Source: Nitrospirota bacterium (GTDB lineage: Bacteria > Nitrospirota > Thermodesulfovibrionia > Thermodesulfovibrionales > UBA1546). From it: a DNA stretch of 64,000 nt. The notes below the pieces were generated by a model. It had not been told where the DNA came from, searched no databases, and saw only the letters and a list, made by a program, of their open reading frames with translations. This document shows positions 26,811-35,631 of this stretch, one piece after another. Location: assembly GCA_009773185.1 (NCBI GenBank), contig WPIF01000010.1, positions 27,853 through 91,852 on the forward strand, given 5' to 3'. Both the position numbers and the translations under genes were made by a program. How positions within the stretch are numbered: the stretch's first letter is position 1; every line of letters starts with the position of its first letter.

Positions 26811-29800
26811 CGTTTGGTAGTCCCTGTATTAGTATTGTAGCCACTTCCACTGAGACCTATGCCTGCACCTGTAAAAGGTGGACCGACAGAGAACATTCCA
26901 ATTCCATTACTGTAACTATATTGCATCGTAAATTTATAGGCGCCTATACCTACATTTAGCGAAATTGTTTTAAAGGGGCCTTTCAGTTGCGCTGCACACT
27001 TCGCATTAGTAACAAAAATACCAGCACCGATGCCAGCATACGCACCGCCAACTACATTTCCGCTATTTCCACTTGGATAGCTTGGTCCGTAGCCAGGGCC
27101 GCCTGCAAAACCGCCCCAACTTGCAAAGCCGCCGAAGTTTAAATTCTTAAAAAGTCCTTGACCAAAAAGCCCACCGCCTACTGAACCGGTCTGGCCAGCA
27201 CCGATGCCAACAAGTCCAGCTTCTGTTGATGTTGTACCCATTATTCCGATACCCCATAACCCCATCGGATCAATTCTGTTGACGGGGTTGCCGCCGACAC
27301 GTGCATACCAGTTCACATCCCCACTAGCGAACCTGAGGGGGTCTTGAGAAATATAGCGATTCAGTTCAAGGCTGTCATATCTGGCTCTTTCAAATAAAAG
27401 ACCAGTCCCGTCATTCTCACGTCCAGCGAATTGGAATGGACTATCGCTTGGCTCTCCGATAACAGATGACTCACCGAAAGGAGAATAGACATACTGAGCC
27501 TTGATAGTTCCTGTTTCATCGGTCAATGCAATTACAGAGCCCAATGCGTCTTGCTGATAATATCGAATAGTGCCGTCAGTCTTAATTCTTGCCAACGGCT
27601 CATCAATATTTAATGTCCTAATGTAATTGACTGTTACTGTTCCGCCTTCGACCTCCTGAACTATATCGAGATTATCATAAAGGTAATTGATAGTTTTCCC
27701 GTTAACTGTCCTCTCCATTCTACGACCTAATGCATCGTATTTGAAAGCAGCAGAGAGCGAAGAACAATCAGAGTTAAAACCGTTAATGCCCACGAGTTGG
27801 TTACGCACATTCCACGTGTAGTAGGTAGTCCCGCAGGAACGAGTAAGGGTTAAGAGATTTCCGTTTTCGTCATAGGTCAAAGGATAACCGTTCAGGGTCG
27901 TCATTTGATTTGCGGTATTGTATGTTGCTGTCATAGGCTGCGACATTTTTATAGGCACGTTCAAGCGAGGCGCGCTTGTGCGATTGCCGTTCTTGTCGTA
28001 GGTGTAGCCGATTTTTTCGAGAACAGCATTCAATGGATTTAAGGATTCAATATTTAAAAGTTGGCTCGCGTTGTCGTAGGAGTAATTCGTGGTAACGCCA
28101 TTAGGACGTGTGAGGGATGTCCGTCTTCCAATCGCATCATATGCAAAGTCAAAAGAAAGAGATTGCCACGCTCCGCTCGCAATGACATCGGTAAGGATAT
28201 TTGTCAATTGTCCATTCGCATTATAGCTATAATTCACAGGCTCTTGTCCCGCTACCGTCATCTTTGTTCTTCTGCCGAGCACATCATATTCATAACCAAT
28301 ATTGCCAAGAGAGGTAAGCTCTTGAATTACCTTATCAACTGCCGAACTGCCACATGCAGAGCAGCCATCATTCGAGTATGAATATTGGATCATGCCACTG
28401 TCGGTATCATTGATAGTGGATAAACGGCCTATGGCATCGTAAAAGTATTCAATAGTCTGGATTCCCGCCTGCACGGGAATGACGGTTTTTGTGAGCCTGT
28501 TGAACATGTCATAATTGAATGATGTTATCTCTCCTTTTCTATCCTTTGCAGAAATCAAGTTATCCATCTTGTCATACGAATATGTCTCAACCTTGCCAAG
28601 CTGGTCTGTCATGGTGGAGACCTTGTCTCTGACAGTGTAAGTGTAAGTGATAGTGTGAGCATTTGCATCGGTAACGGAAAGAAGGTTTCCATTCTTGTCA
28701 TAACTGAATTTTGTCTTGCCGCTTAAAGCGTCTGTGATTTCGGTTATTCGATTAGCTAAATCATAAACATACTGCGTGCTCTTGCCTTTGGCATCTATTG
28801 CCTTTATTAACCTGCCGATAAAGTCATATTGCATCTGCGCTGAGTTTCCGAGAGGGTCTGTTGTTTTTATCAAGTTTCCATAGCTGTCATACGTGAAGCT
28901 TGTGGTATTGTTCAAAGCGTCTGTTATTGAAATCGGTTGACCATAGCTGTTGTATGAAATGCTGACTGCTGATAGCTGAGGGCTGACAGCTTTTATCAAA
29001 TTCCCCTTAGCATCATAAGTCATTGTCGTTACATTCCCCAATGCATCTGTAATCTTTATCGGCTTGTTGAGGATGAGGTCATACTCATATCTCGTAACAT
29101 TCCCTGCCGGGTCTGTGGTTGTTGCAATATTTCCATTGGAATCATAAGTATAAGAGGTCTTTCTTCCCCCTTTATCCGTAACCGAAATAAGCTCATTTGT
29201 TGAGATGCGACGCTCGTATGTTGTCTGTCCTCCCTGCCCGTCTGTTGTCGAGAGCAGATATCCCTGCGAGTTGAACCTGTGGGTTATGGAGGACTTGTTC
29301 GGATATATCGCAACTGTCTGTGCTATTGTCGTTGTTGCTGTCGAACCTTGAGGAACGGATTGGCTGGTTGGAATGTTCACATAGATTATCCCGCATGTGT
29401 TTGCGGGAGCTGAATCGCCTTCACGCACAAAAGTCGGCCTGCAGGACGATGAAAGGGGCAATGTAGAATCCTGAACCCTCACAGGCGTGGCTGGCGAGAA
29501 ATAGTAGAAAAGATATTCCCCGCTATCTGCATTTACCTGCCTAAAGACCCTGCCTTGTGAATCATATTCGATTATCTCCTCTTTTATTCCTTTTGGATTG
29601 GTTATTGACGTAAGCCTTCCGCCACTATCATATGTGTATGTTGTCTTTCCCCCATCAGGGTTTGTGGTGGAGATAAGTCTGGCGCTTGAGTCATAGGTGT
29701 AGGTTACAGCCCTGCCTGATGAATCCATTACAGATGAGGTTACTGTATAGATTGAAAGACCTATTGTAATTGTCCTGTTTGTGATGTAAAGGGTTCTTCC

Positions 29801-32800
29801 TGTGCTGTCGCTTATAGCTGTTATGTTTCCGTATGAATCTCTCGATATGCTCACATAGTTTCCGGTTGCATCAGTCTGCCTTGTGAGTCTTCCATTTGTG
29901 TCGAATGTGTATGAGCTGCTGTTTTTGAATTTAAGCGTCCTTGTGTTGTCTCCGTTAAGATATGCCTTTACATTTTTTAAGGACAGATATTGGTCGTTTG
30001 TGTAGCTTCCGTCGGCATTTTTTGAAAGTATATATCTGCCTGCTTCTGGTGTTATATATGTGAAAGCGTTACCGCTTCCTTGCAAATAGTGGTCATAGTC
30101 TGTGCTCATGCCTCTCCCGAATGCGCCTATTGCTGTGTTATCTGATTTGTAGCGCCTTGATAGGCTTATCAGAGATGGAAAGGGATAGCCCATATCGCTT
30201 TCTGAATGCACCTGCATCCCGTTATACGGGTCTACTGAGTTGCCTCCTATGTTGCATGGGCCGCCGCCTTTTGGCGAGGGCTGTGCGCCTTTAGGAGAGT
30301 CCTGAGGCCTTTTTACCGGCTGGGGCCGGGATGCTCCGCAGCAGAATTTAGGAATACCGACACCCGGGTCAGGGATTATGTTCTTCCCATCGTCTGATAC
30401 AGTTCCCATCCCAAAGGTCTTCCATTGATTTGAATTCGGGTCAGGCGTTGGGGATTCGTCATAATACCAGAGGACCACCCGGTCCCCGGGCTGACCATTG
30501 AATGTATTCGGCATTTTGACAGGAATAGGCTGAGTCGGTATTCCTCCGCCGGGTTTGCCGAAATAGTACATAAAGATTTCGCTTGCATATACGCCTTCAG
30601 GAGGAGGCTTTATCGGAAGCCTGTCCATTGGCACGAGCGTTACAGAGACTTTTTCATTTGGCAGGCCGTCCCAGCCGATTATCTGAACGCCGGCAGGTAT
30701 CTTCATCTCAAAGTTCTTTATCTCAGGGTCTGTTACAATTGTGTCTTTTGTGATGTCTATAGGCGTGAAGGTCTTTGTGTTGACTTCATGGAGATAGATA
30801 AAATATGGGAGCTTATTATCAATTCCGCCTATGATTGTCACAGGAACAGGTATGCGCGAGGGATATGTGGCCTCAGGCGTGTTTGCCGTGCCTCCGTCTA
30901 TCATCAATGTCTGCTCTCCCACAGGAATATCAATGAACAGGAAATTCCCTGCCTCGTCTGTTACTGTTGTTTTGTCTCCTACTGTTAATGTTACGCCTTT
31001 AATCGGAGCAGCGTCCCTTGACCTTACAATCCTTCCGGTTATCGTTGTTGCGCCCTGAGGGATGGGATTGAGTGTTATTGATGCTGTTCTTGTTATGTCT
31101 ATTCCTTCTATGTTTGCTGTTCCTATAATTGTTAAAGCTGAGGGCTGAGAGCTTAAAGCAGAGAGCAGTTTGATGTTTAAGATTGAGGATTGATTAAGAG
31201 AGATATTTTCAGGATTAAAGGTTGCAGTAATGGGCGAATCACCCTTCGACAAGCTCAGGGTGACAAGGCTGGTGAACTGCTCAAGCCCTGTGCTTTGAAG
31301 ACTAACTATTGCTCCTGCGTTTCCATTTAACGGAATAGAGACTTCCTGAGGGCTTAAGTTTAATGCAAAGTCATTTCTTAAAAGAACTGTGAATGGTTCT
31401 GCGCTCTGTGTGCTTCCGATTGTGGTTTCAACTTTTATAGGGCCTGTTGTAGCGCCGATGGGGACGATGACCTTAATCTCATTTTGTGAAAGGCTCTGAA
31501 TTGTTGCCTGTATATTATTGAACAATACCTTTGTAGGGGTGTAGTTGAAATTGTCCCCTGTGATTGTAACGACTGTCCCTGCCCGACCTGATTTTGGGGT
31601 AAAATCTGTTATAACAGGATATGGGTCTGTAACAGTAAAATTCAGGAAGTTTGAGTTCTGGCCATCAGGAGTCCTGGCAACAACGAGGTATATCCCCTTG
31701 GTTGCAATCAATGCTGATGGGGCTATTGCATTAAGCTCTCCTGAATTAATGTAGGTTGTTGCTAAATCCTGTCCGTTGAAATTAACCGTATAACCAGGAT
31801 AGAAGTTTGAACCATAAACCTTAAGCGTAAAATCAGGGCTTCTTGCAGCGATTGTATTCGGCGATATTGATGAAAGTATCGGTATCGGGTATTTAATCGT
31901 AAATGGATAAGGCTCTGATATGCCTCCGTCAGGAGCAGGGTTTGTAACTGTAACAGGAACCGTGCTTGGCGTTGCAATAAGGCTTGACGGCACTTGCGCT
32001 TCGAGTTCTTCGTTATCCTTAAAGCTTGTCGTGAGGTTGTTTTGATTGAATTGGACGGAAGACGTTGTTATGAATTTTTTGCCTTCAACGAGCAATGAAA
32101 ACCCGGCCTCTCCTGACCTTGCCGATCTTGGAACAAGGTTCATTATCTCAGGTCGCGGATTTGGAAGCTGTAACAGGATAATCGAATTATCAGCAGCGAT
32201 TGCCGCCTGATTGGTATAGGGATTTATTGCTATATCATAAAGGTTCTTTGTGAGTTGATCGGGCTTAAGCTTATCGCTCAGAATATTTGCGGTCATAGGA
32301 GACAGGATAACAGCTGTTCCTGTTGATTGATTCACATCCGCCGCGCCTGCATTTGAAAGCTCTATCTGCTGCTCGATTATCATTGTGTCGGGATTCATTA
32401 TGTCTATACCATTAACTGCATTTGTGAGGACTATCCTGTCGGTCTGAGAATTTATCTTAAGGTCTTTTATCTTTTGCACTGTGTTTATGTTTCTCTTTAT
32501 GTTTCCCGTAGACAGGTCAAGGAAAAGGACTGTGCCGCCCTCTGATGCGCCTGTGCCGAAGTTTGAAGCCATTGCAGCGGAGACTATTATCTCATTCCTC
32601 TTTTTATCAATCTCGACATGGTTGGGTTTCATGCCGATATTCAAAGTGTAGGAAATCTGTAACGACGCCTCATTTATGACATATACTGTGTTGTTGTTCT
32701 CGCAGCCGACTGCGATAATGCCGCCTCCAACTGCTGCCGATGCCGGAGATTTGCCGATATCTACTGTTGAGAGCAGGTTTAAGTCTTTGTCAAATACATA

Positions 32801-33112
32801 AAGAGCGGCCTTTGCGTCTTTTCCGGCAGGCACATATACCCTGTCTCCGCTTACTGCAACATCGCGGGGCTTGTCCTGAAATACATAGGATGAAATGAGA
32901 GCAAGAGATTTTAAATCAACCTTGTATAAAGTCTTGTAATTCTCCGATACTGCAAAGGCTGTATTGTCCGGGGGACTTGCGGCTATGGAAGTCGGCGTGT
33001 ATTGCAGGGGGATTTCATTTATAGATGAGGGAGAATCCGAGGAAACAGATTCAGGAGATAATAAAAAGACAAAAGTCAAAAACAAATATAACAAAATATT
33101 GTTTTTGCGCAT
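26807..33112 (-). CDS. Large secreted RHS/YD-repeat polymorphic-toxin-like protein
   Basis: The 2101-residue protein has a signal peptide (about 1-25) and a beta-propeller of YVTN type (about 35-330). Three IPT/TIG domains follow (PRPEIMNLVPRSARSG; PIPILSSISPNTIAARS; PYPVITDFTPKSGRAG), then a carboxypeptidase-regulatory-like domain (about 700-780; TITGRIVRSRDAAPIKGVTLTV). A DUF6531-like entry segment (NSVDPYNGMQVHSESDMGYPFPSLISLSRRYKS) leads into YD repeats (about 1030-1850). The RHS core ends at NPVNRIDPMGL (about 1952), and a 149-residue glycine-rich tail follows. The layout fits a cell-surface-exported protein whose tail acts on rival cells. Several dispersed repeats are translated in frame. 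GGGGGGAGG precedes the ATG. Confidence 0.9.
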   Translation of the reverse strand: MRKNNILLYLFLTFVFLLSPESVSSDSPSSINEIPLQYTPTSIAASPPDNTAFAVSENYKTLYKVDLKSLALISSYVFQDKPRDVAVSGDRVYVPAGKDAKAALYVFDKDLNLLSTVDIGKSPASAAVGGGIIAVGCENNNTVYVINEASLQISYTLNIGMKPNHVEIDKKRNEIIVSAAMASNFGTGASEGGTVLFLDLSTGNIKRNINTVQKIKDLKINSQTDRIVLTNAVNGIDIMNPDTMIIEQQIELSNAGAADVNQSTGTAVILSPMTANILSDKLKPDQLTKNLYDIAINPYTNQAAIAADNSIILLQLPNPRPEIMNLVPRSARSGEAGFSLLVEGKKFITTSSVQFNQNNLTTSFKDNEELEAQVPSSLIATPSTVPVTVTNPAPDGGISEPYPFTIKYPIPILSSISPNTIAARSPDFTLKVYGSNFYPGYTVNFNGQDLATTYINSGELNAIAPSALIATKGIYLVVARTPDGQNSNFLNFTVTDPYPVITDFTPKSGRAGTVVTITGDNFNYTPTKVLFNNIQATIQSLSQNEIKVIVPIGATTGPIKVETTIGSTQSAEPFTVLLRNDFALNLSPQEVSIPLNGNAGAIVSLQSTGLEQFTSLVTLSLSKGDSPITATFNPENISLNQSSILNIKLLSALSSQPSALTIIGTANIEGIDITRTASITLNPIPQGATTITGRIVRSRDAAPIKGVTLTVGDKTTVTDEAGNFLFIDIPVGEQTLMIDGGTANTPEATYPSRIPVPVTIIGGIDNKLPYFIYLHEVNTKTFTPIDITKDTIVTDPEIKNFEMKIPAGVQIIGWDGLPNEKVSVTLVPMDRLPIKPPPEGVYASEIFMYYFGKPGGGIPTQPIPVKMPNTFNGQPGDRVVLWYYDESPTPDPNSNQWKTFGMGTVSDDGKNIIPDPGVGIPKFCCGASRPQPVKRPQDSPKGAQPSPKGGGPCNIGGNSVDPYNGMQVHSESDMGYPFPSLISLSRRYKSDNTAIGAFGRGMSTDYDHYLQGSGNAFTYITPEAGRYILSKNADGSYTNDQYLSLKNVKAYLNGDNTRTLKFKNSSSYTFDTNGRLTRQTDATGNYVSISRDSYGNITAISDSTGRTLYITNRTITIGLSIYTVTSSVMDSSGRAVTYTYDSSARLISTTNPDGGKTTYTYDSGGRLTSITNPKGIKEEIIEYDSQGRVFRQVNADSGEYLFYYFSPATPVRVQDSTLPLSSSCRPTFVREGDSAPANTCGIIYVNIPTSQSVPQGSTATTTIAQTVAIYPNKSSITHRFNSQGYLLSTTDGQGGQTTYERRISTNELISVTDKGGRKTSYTYDSNGNIATTTDPAGNVTRYEYDLILNKPIKITDALGNVTTMTYDAKGNLIKAVSPQLSAVSISYNSYGQPISITDALNNTTSFTYDSYGNLIKTTDPLGNSAQMQYDFIGRLIKAIDAKGKSTQYVYDLANRITEITDALSGKTKFSYDKNGNLLSVTDANAHTITYTYTVRDKVSTMTDQLGKVETYSYDKMDNLISAKDRKGEITSFNYDMFNRLTKTVIPVQAGIQTIEYFYDAIGRLSTINDTDSGMIQYSYSNDGCSACGSSAVDKVIQELTSLGNIGYEYDVLGRRTKMTVAGQEPVNYSYNANGQLTNILTDVIASGAWQSLSFDFAYDAIGRRTSLTRPNGVTTNYSYDNASQLLNIESLNPLNAVLEKIGYTYDKNGNRTSAPRLNVPIKMSQPMTATYNTANQMTTLNGYPLTYDENGNLLTLTRSCGTTYYTWNVRNQLVGINGFNSDCSSLSAAFKYDALGRRMERTVNGKTINYLYDNLDIVQEVEGGTVTVNYIRTLNIDEPLARIKTDGTIRYYQQDALGSVIALTDETGTIKAQYVYSPFGESSVIGEPSDSPFQFAGRENDGTGLLFERARYDSLELNRYISQDPLRFASGDVNWYARVGGNPVNRIDPMGLWGIGIMGTTSTEAGLVGIGAGQTGSVGGGLFGQGLFKNLNFGGFASWGGFAGGPGYGPSYPSGNSGNVVGGAYAGIGAGIFVTNAKCAAQLKGPFKTISLNVGIGAYKFTMQYSYSNGIGMFSVGPPFTGAGIGLSGSGYNTNTGTTKR
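28160..28187. repeat. In-frame dispersed repeat in RHS gene (GATTGCCACGCTCCGCTCGCAATGACAT)
   Basis: The element gattgccacgctccgctcgcaatgac has the look of a common environmental dispersed repeat. It is translated as DVIASGAWQSLSF. The paralogous cassette lacks about 8 residues at this point (QINQGTQTVSINHDSIGRRTSM), so this is an insertion relative to the paralogue. Confidence 0.7.
28457..28486. repeat. In-frame palindromic repeat in RHS gene (ATTCCCG...CGGGAAT)
   Basis: ctggattcccgcctgcacgggaatgacgg contains a 7-bp inverted repeat ATTCCCG/CGGGAAT and is translated as VIPVQAGIQT. This peptide is a known footprint of a widespread short palindromic element. The paralogous cassette reads KTAYNDSSYTSYAYDA here and lacks it. 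Confidence 0.75.
28961..28991. repeat. In-frame GCTGATAGCTGA-type repeat in RHS gene
   Basis: gctgactgctgatagctgagggctgacagct is translated as KAVSPQLSAVSI. It shares its core with intergenic copies at 14254, 14839 and 51717. A related stretch (31134-31168, aaagctgagggctgagagc) is translated as LLSALSSQPSALT. Confidence 0.6.
31239..31263. repeat. In-frame palindromic repeat in RHS gene (TCACCCTTCGACAAGCTCAGGGTGA)
   Basis: The inverted repeat TCACCCT/AGGGTGA flanks TCGACAAGCTC. On the coding strand it reads LVTLSLSKGDSP, the familiar LSLSKG footprint of this dispersed element. It lies in the stretch between the IPT domains and the regulatory-like domain. Confidence 0.75.
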
Positions 33113-33161
33113 CTACCTCCCCCCTAAAAGAGGCTGATTGCTGCCTTAAGCGTATATCTTT

Positions 33162-33188
33162 TTTATATTACTGCTAAAAGTTTGTCAA
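33162..33188 (-). promoter_or_regulatory. Candidate promoter for the RHS operon
   Basis: On the minus strand TTGACA (33183-33188) is followed after 15 bases by TATAAA (33162-33167); a 17-base spacer would give TAAAAA. The hexamer and its flank (TTTTTCTTGACAAAC) resemble the gcvH promoter at 35057-35084. The 50-base leader ends in a very strong GGGGGGAGG. Confidence 0.5.
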
Positions 33189-33229
33189 GAAAAATTTTTA
33201 CAGATTTTTTGGAATTGTGGTAGAAAATA

Positions 33230-34615
33230 TTATTTTTTAGGCGCATGGATTGCCATGTTGTGCACATCTTCTGCGGCTTCCATCAAACCTTCTGACAGCG
33301 TAGGATGAGCGTGGATTGTTTCAGCAATATCTTTTACTGTCAGCCCGCCATGCATTGCAACTGCAAATTCATGAATCAGGTCAGAAGCGTGGGGCCCTAT
33401 AATATGCGCACCGAGTATTTTATCGGATTTTTTTTCAGCTATTATCTTTATAAAGCCGGATATCTCACCCATTGCATGGGCCTTGCCGAGCGCCCTGAAC
33501 TGAAATTCACCCGTGGTGTAATCAAGCCCTTTTTCCTTTGCCTGATGCTCTCTGAGGCCTACCGAGCCAATCTCAGGTGATGTGAAGATTGCGGCCGGCA
33601 CTACGCTGTAATCAAATTTCTTGTCTGCGCCCATAATGTTTTCCGCCGCTATAAGCCCCTGCTTTGAGGCCACATGGGCCAGGAGGATGCCTCCTGTTAC
33701 ATCACCGATGGCGTAGATATGAGGCACATTCGTCTGAAGCTTTTCATTGACAGGAATTTCTTTTCTTGGCCCTGTGGAAACCCCTGCATTTTCAAGCCCG
33801 ATGCCGTTTGTATTGAACGCCCTTCCGATGGATACCAGCACCTTTTCAGCAATCAACTCTTTCCCGTTGGAAAGGAATACATGCACTCCGTCGTCTTTAA
33901 CTTCAACCTTTTCAACCTTTATCTCGGTTATCAGTTTTATCTTTTTCTTCTTGAGTTCTTTTTCCAGAAGTTTTGACACTGCTTCGTCTTCTGTGGATAC
34001 AGCCCTCGGCAACAGTTCGACGATTGTGATTTCTGAACCGAGCTCGCTGTAAATACATGCAAACTCGCACCCGATAACACCTGCCCCTACAATTAAAAGG
34101 CTTTTGGGAATCTCCCTGAGTTCAAGCGCCTCAGTAGATGAAATTATATTTTTGCCGTCAAACGGGAAAGTCGGTATCTGCGCAGGCCTTGAACCGGTGG
34201 CTATGATAAATACATCTGCTGTTATGGTCTCCTCCGTGGAGTCTTTTAAGGTGACCTTTATTTCCTTTGAAGAGATGAAGGCGCCTTTGCCTTCCTTGAG
34301 GGTTACACCCCAGCTCTTGAATAAACCCCTTATCCCTTTAACCTGTGTGGATACAACCTTGCTTTTCCTCTCAATGATCTTCTGCATATTCGGGGATATA
34401 GCGCCTGTTGCGTCAATGCCGAAGGATTCGAGTTCTTTTGTCTTTGCATATATTTCAGATGATGCCAGCAGTGTTTTTGTGGGTATGCAGCCCCAGTTCA
34501 GGCATGTCCCGCCAACCTCGGTGCTCTCAATAACAGTTACCTCTGCCCCCAGTTGAGCAAGTTTGAGCGCTGCAACATATCCTCCGGGTCCTGCGCCAAG
34601 TATTGCAACTCTCAT
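33230..34615 (-). CDS. lpdA: Dihydrolipoyl dehydrogenase
   Basis: The 461-residue flavoprotein has the FAD motif VAILGAGPGGYVAALKLAQLG, the redox-active disulphide GGTCLNWGCIPTKTLL, the NAD motif LLIVGAGVIGCEFACIYSELG and the C-terminal His-Glu region HAHPTLSEGLMEAAED. It reoxidises lipoyl groups of the glycine cleavage H protein or of 2-oxoacid dehydrogenases. Its start overlaps the end of gcvH by 4 bases, so it most likely serves the glycine cleavage (or reductive glycine) system here. Confidence 0.96.
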   Translation of the reverse strand: MRVAILGAGPGGYVAALKLAQLGAEVTVIESTEVGGTCLNWGCIPTKTLLASSEIYAKTKELESFGIDATGAISPNMQKIIERKSKVVSTQVKGIRGLFKSWGVTLKEGKGAFISSKEIKVTLKDSTEETITADVFIIATGSRPAQIPTFPFDGKNIISSTEALELREIPKSLLIVGAGVIGCEFACIYSELGSEITIVELLPRAVSTEDEAVSKLLEKELKKKKIKLITEIKVEKVEVKDDGVHVFLSNGKELIAEKVLVSIGRAFNTNGIGLENAGVSTGPRKEIPVNEKLQTNVPHIYAIGDVTGGILLAHVASKQGLIAAENIMGADKKFDYSVVPAAIFTSPEIGSVGLREHQAKEKGLDYTTGEFQFRALGKAHAMGEISGFIKIIAEKKSDKILGAHIIGPHASDLIHEFAVAMHGGLTVKDIAETIHAHPTLSEGLMEAAEDVHNMAIHAPKK

Positions 34616-34998
34616 TTTGCTTCCTCTTCTATATATTTTTCGTAGTCTGAGGAATCCATGAGGTTGTCGAGTTCAGACACATCTTCTATCTCAAGGACAG
34701 CTATCCAGCCCTTACCGTAAGGCTCTTCATTTATTATCTCTGGTGATTCCGAAAGGTCGTCATTAACCTCTATGATTGTGCCGCTCACGGGGCTGATGAC
34801 TGATGAGGTCGCCTTTGTGGACTCGATTTCCGACAGTTCGCTGTTTGCCTCGACTGTAGTGTCAGGTTCGGGAAGGTCGATATATACAATATCTCCCAGC
34901 GCATCCTGCGCATAGTCTGTTATGCCCACAGTTGCTTTTTTGCCTGATACCTTGACCCATGTGTGCTCTTTGTGATATTTGACGTCTTCCGGATTCAT
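34612..34998 (-). CDS. gcvH: Glycine cleavage system H protein
   Basis: The start at 34998 (MNPEDVKYHKEHTWVKV; 128 residues) is preferred over 35019 because AGGAGGGG lies just before it. The H-protein features are clear: VGITDYAQDALGDIVYIDLPE, the lipoylated lysine in ELSEIESTKATSSV, PVSGTIIEVND and the PYGKGWIAVLEI ending. It shuttles aminomethyl groups on its lipoyl arm. gcvT and gcvP are not in the window; glyA at 1583 supplies linked chemistry. Confidence 0.96.
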   Translation of the reverse strand: MNPEDVKYHKEHTWVKVSGKKATVGITDYAQDALGDIVYIDLPEPDTTVEANSELSEIESTKATSSVISPVSGTIIEVNDDLSESPEIINEEPYGKGWIAVLEIEDVSELDNLMDSSDYEKYIEEEAK

Positions 34999-35056
34999 TT
35001 TCCCCTCCTGTTTTTTCAAAGTTTAATCTTTTTTAAAGTTAATGGTGGTTGAATTT

Positions 35057-35084
35057 ATTATCACATGGTTTTACTGTTTGTCAA
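35057..35084 (-). promoter_or_regulatory. Sigma-70 promoter for gcvH-lpdA
   Basis: On the minus strand TTGACA (35079-35084), a 16-base spacer and GATAAT (35057-35062) lie about 58 bases upstream of the gcvH ATG. No glycine riboswitch fold was recognised in the leader. Confidence 0.65.
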
Positions 35085-35340
35085 GAAAGTATTTTACATT
35101 AATCCGTAATTTTTTCCCCAAACAAAAAACACTGATATAGATTATCTGTATTGGCTGTAATTTTCAACTTATTTTTTGGTATATTTTAAGGTTTTGAAAG
35201 TGTCAAAATCCCCCACTGAAAACTGCTATCCCTCAGATTCAGATTACACCTGCAAATCCAGCTGCAGGGATTCAAAAAATGTTGCATTAACCATTTTTAT
35301 GTGAGACAATGTTAGTGAAATTTACACCGAGGAGGAAATT
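35085..35340. other. AT-rich intergenic region between divergent genes
   Basis: The gap from gcvH to the ferritin-like gene (34999-35340) holds the gcvH promoter and an AT-rich stretch. In the right half I see a small CAGATTCAGATTACACCTGCAAATCCAGCTGCAGG segment but no ORF, RNA or clear repeat. The last bases are a strong GAGGAGG ribosome binding site for the next gene; its promoter is not obvious. Confidence 0.4.
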
Positions 35341-35541
35341 ATGGAACTGGAAACTCTTTTTAACACTTTTAAGATAGCGATAGATAAAGAGCATGAGGCC
35401 TATGAATTTTATCAAAATGCAGCGGCAAACACTTCTAATCTAGATGCAAAAAAACTATTTGAGGAATTCGCCCAGGTAGAATTGCACCATGAGAAAAGGC
35501 TTAAAGAAAAATATGCGGAACTGAGAAAGGCCTTTTCTTAA
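35341..35541 (+). CDS. Small ferritin/rubrerythrin-like helical protein
   Basis: This 66-residue protein is about half a ferritin-like four-helix bundle. The two helices carry iron-ligand-like residues: IDKEHEAYEFYQNAAANTSNLDAKKLFEEFAQVELHHEKRL, with the E..A..FY and E..HE pattern of rubrerythrin. It would need to dimerise to form a di-iron site. It has a strong ribosome binding site (GAGGAGG) and no operon partner. Its role in oxygen or iron stress is an inference from the family. Confidence 0.75.
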   Translation: MELETLFNTFKIAIDKEHEAYEFYQNAAANTSNLDAKKLFEEFAQVELHHEKRLKEKYAELRKAFS

Positions 35542-35631
35542 TTCAAAAATATGTTCTTTGGTGGTTGTAGTTTATACCATACAGGCTGCGTTTTCACTTG
35601 CGCATTCAGGAAGTATTACTCAGGCAGGCTT

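Noticed and set aside
34104-34556. 150-aa plus-strand ORF inside lpdA
   Set aside because: It is the antisense of conserved flavoprotein motifs, with no supporting signals.
34999-35340. Possible glycine riboswitch upstream of gcvH
   Set aside because: No tandem aptamer-like conserved core was recognised in the leader; only a promoter is supported.
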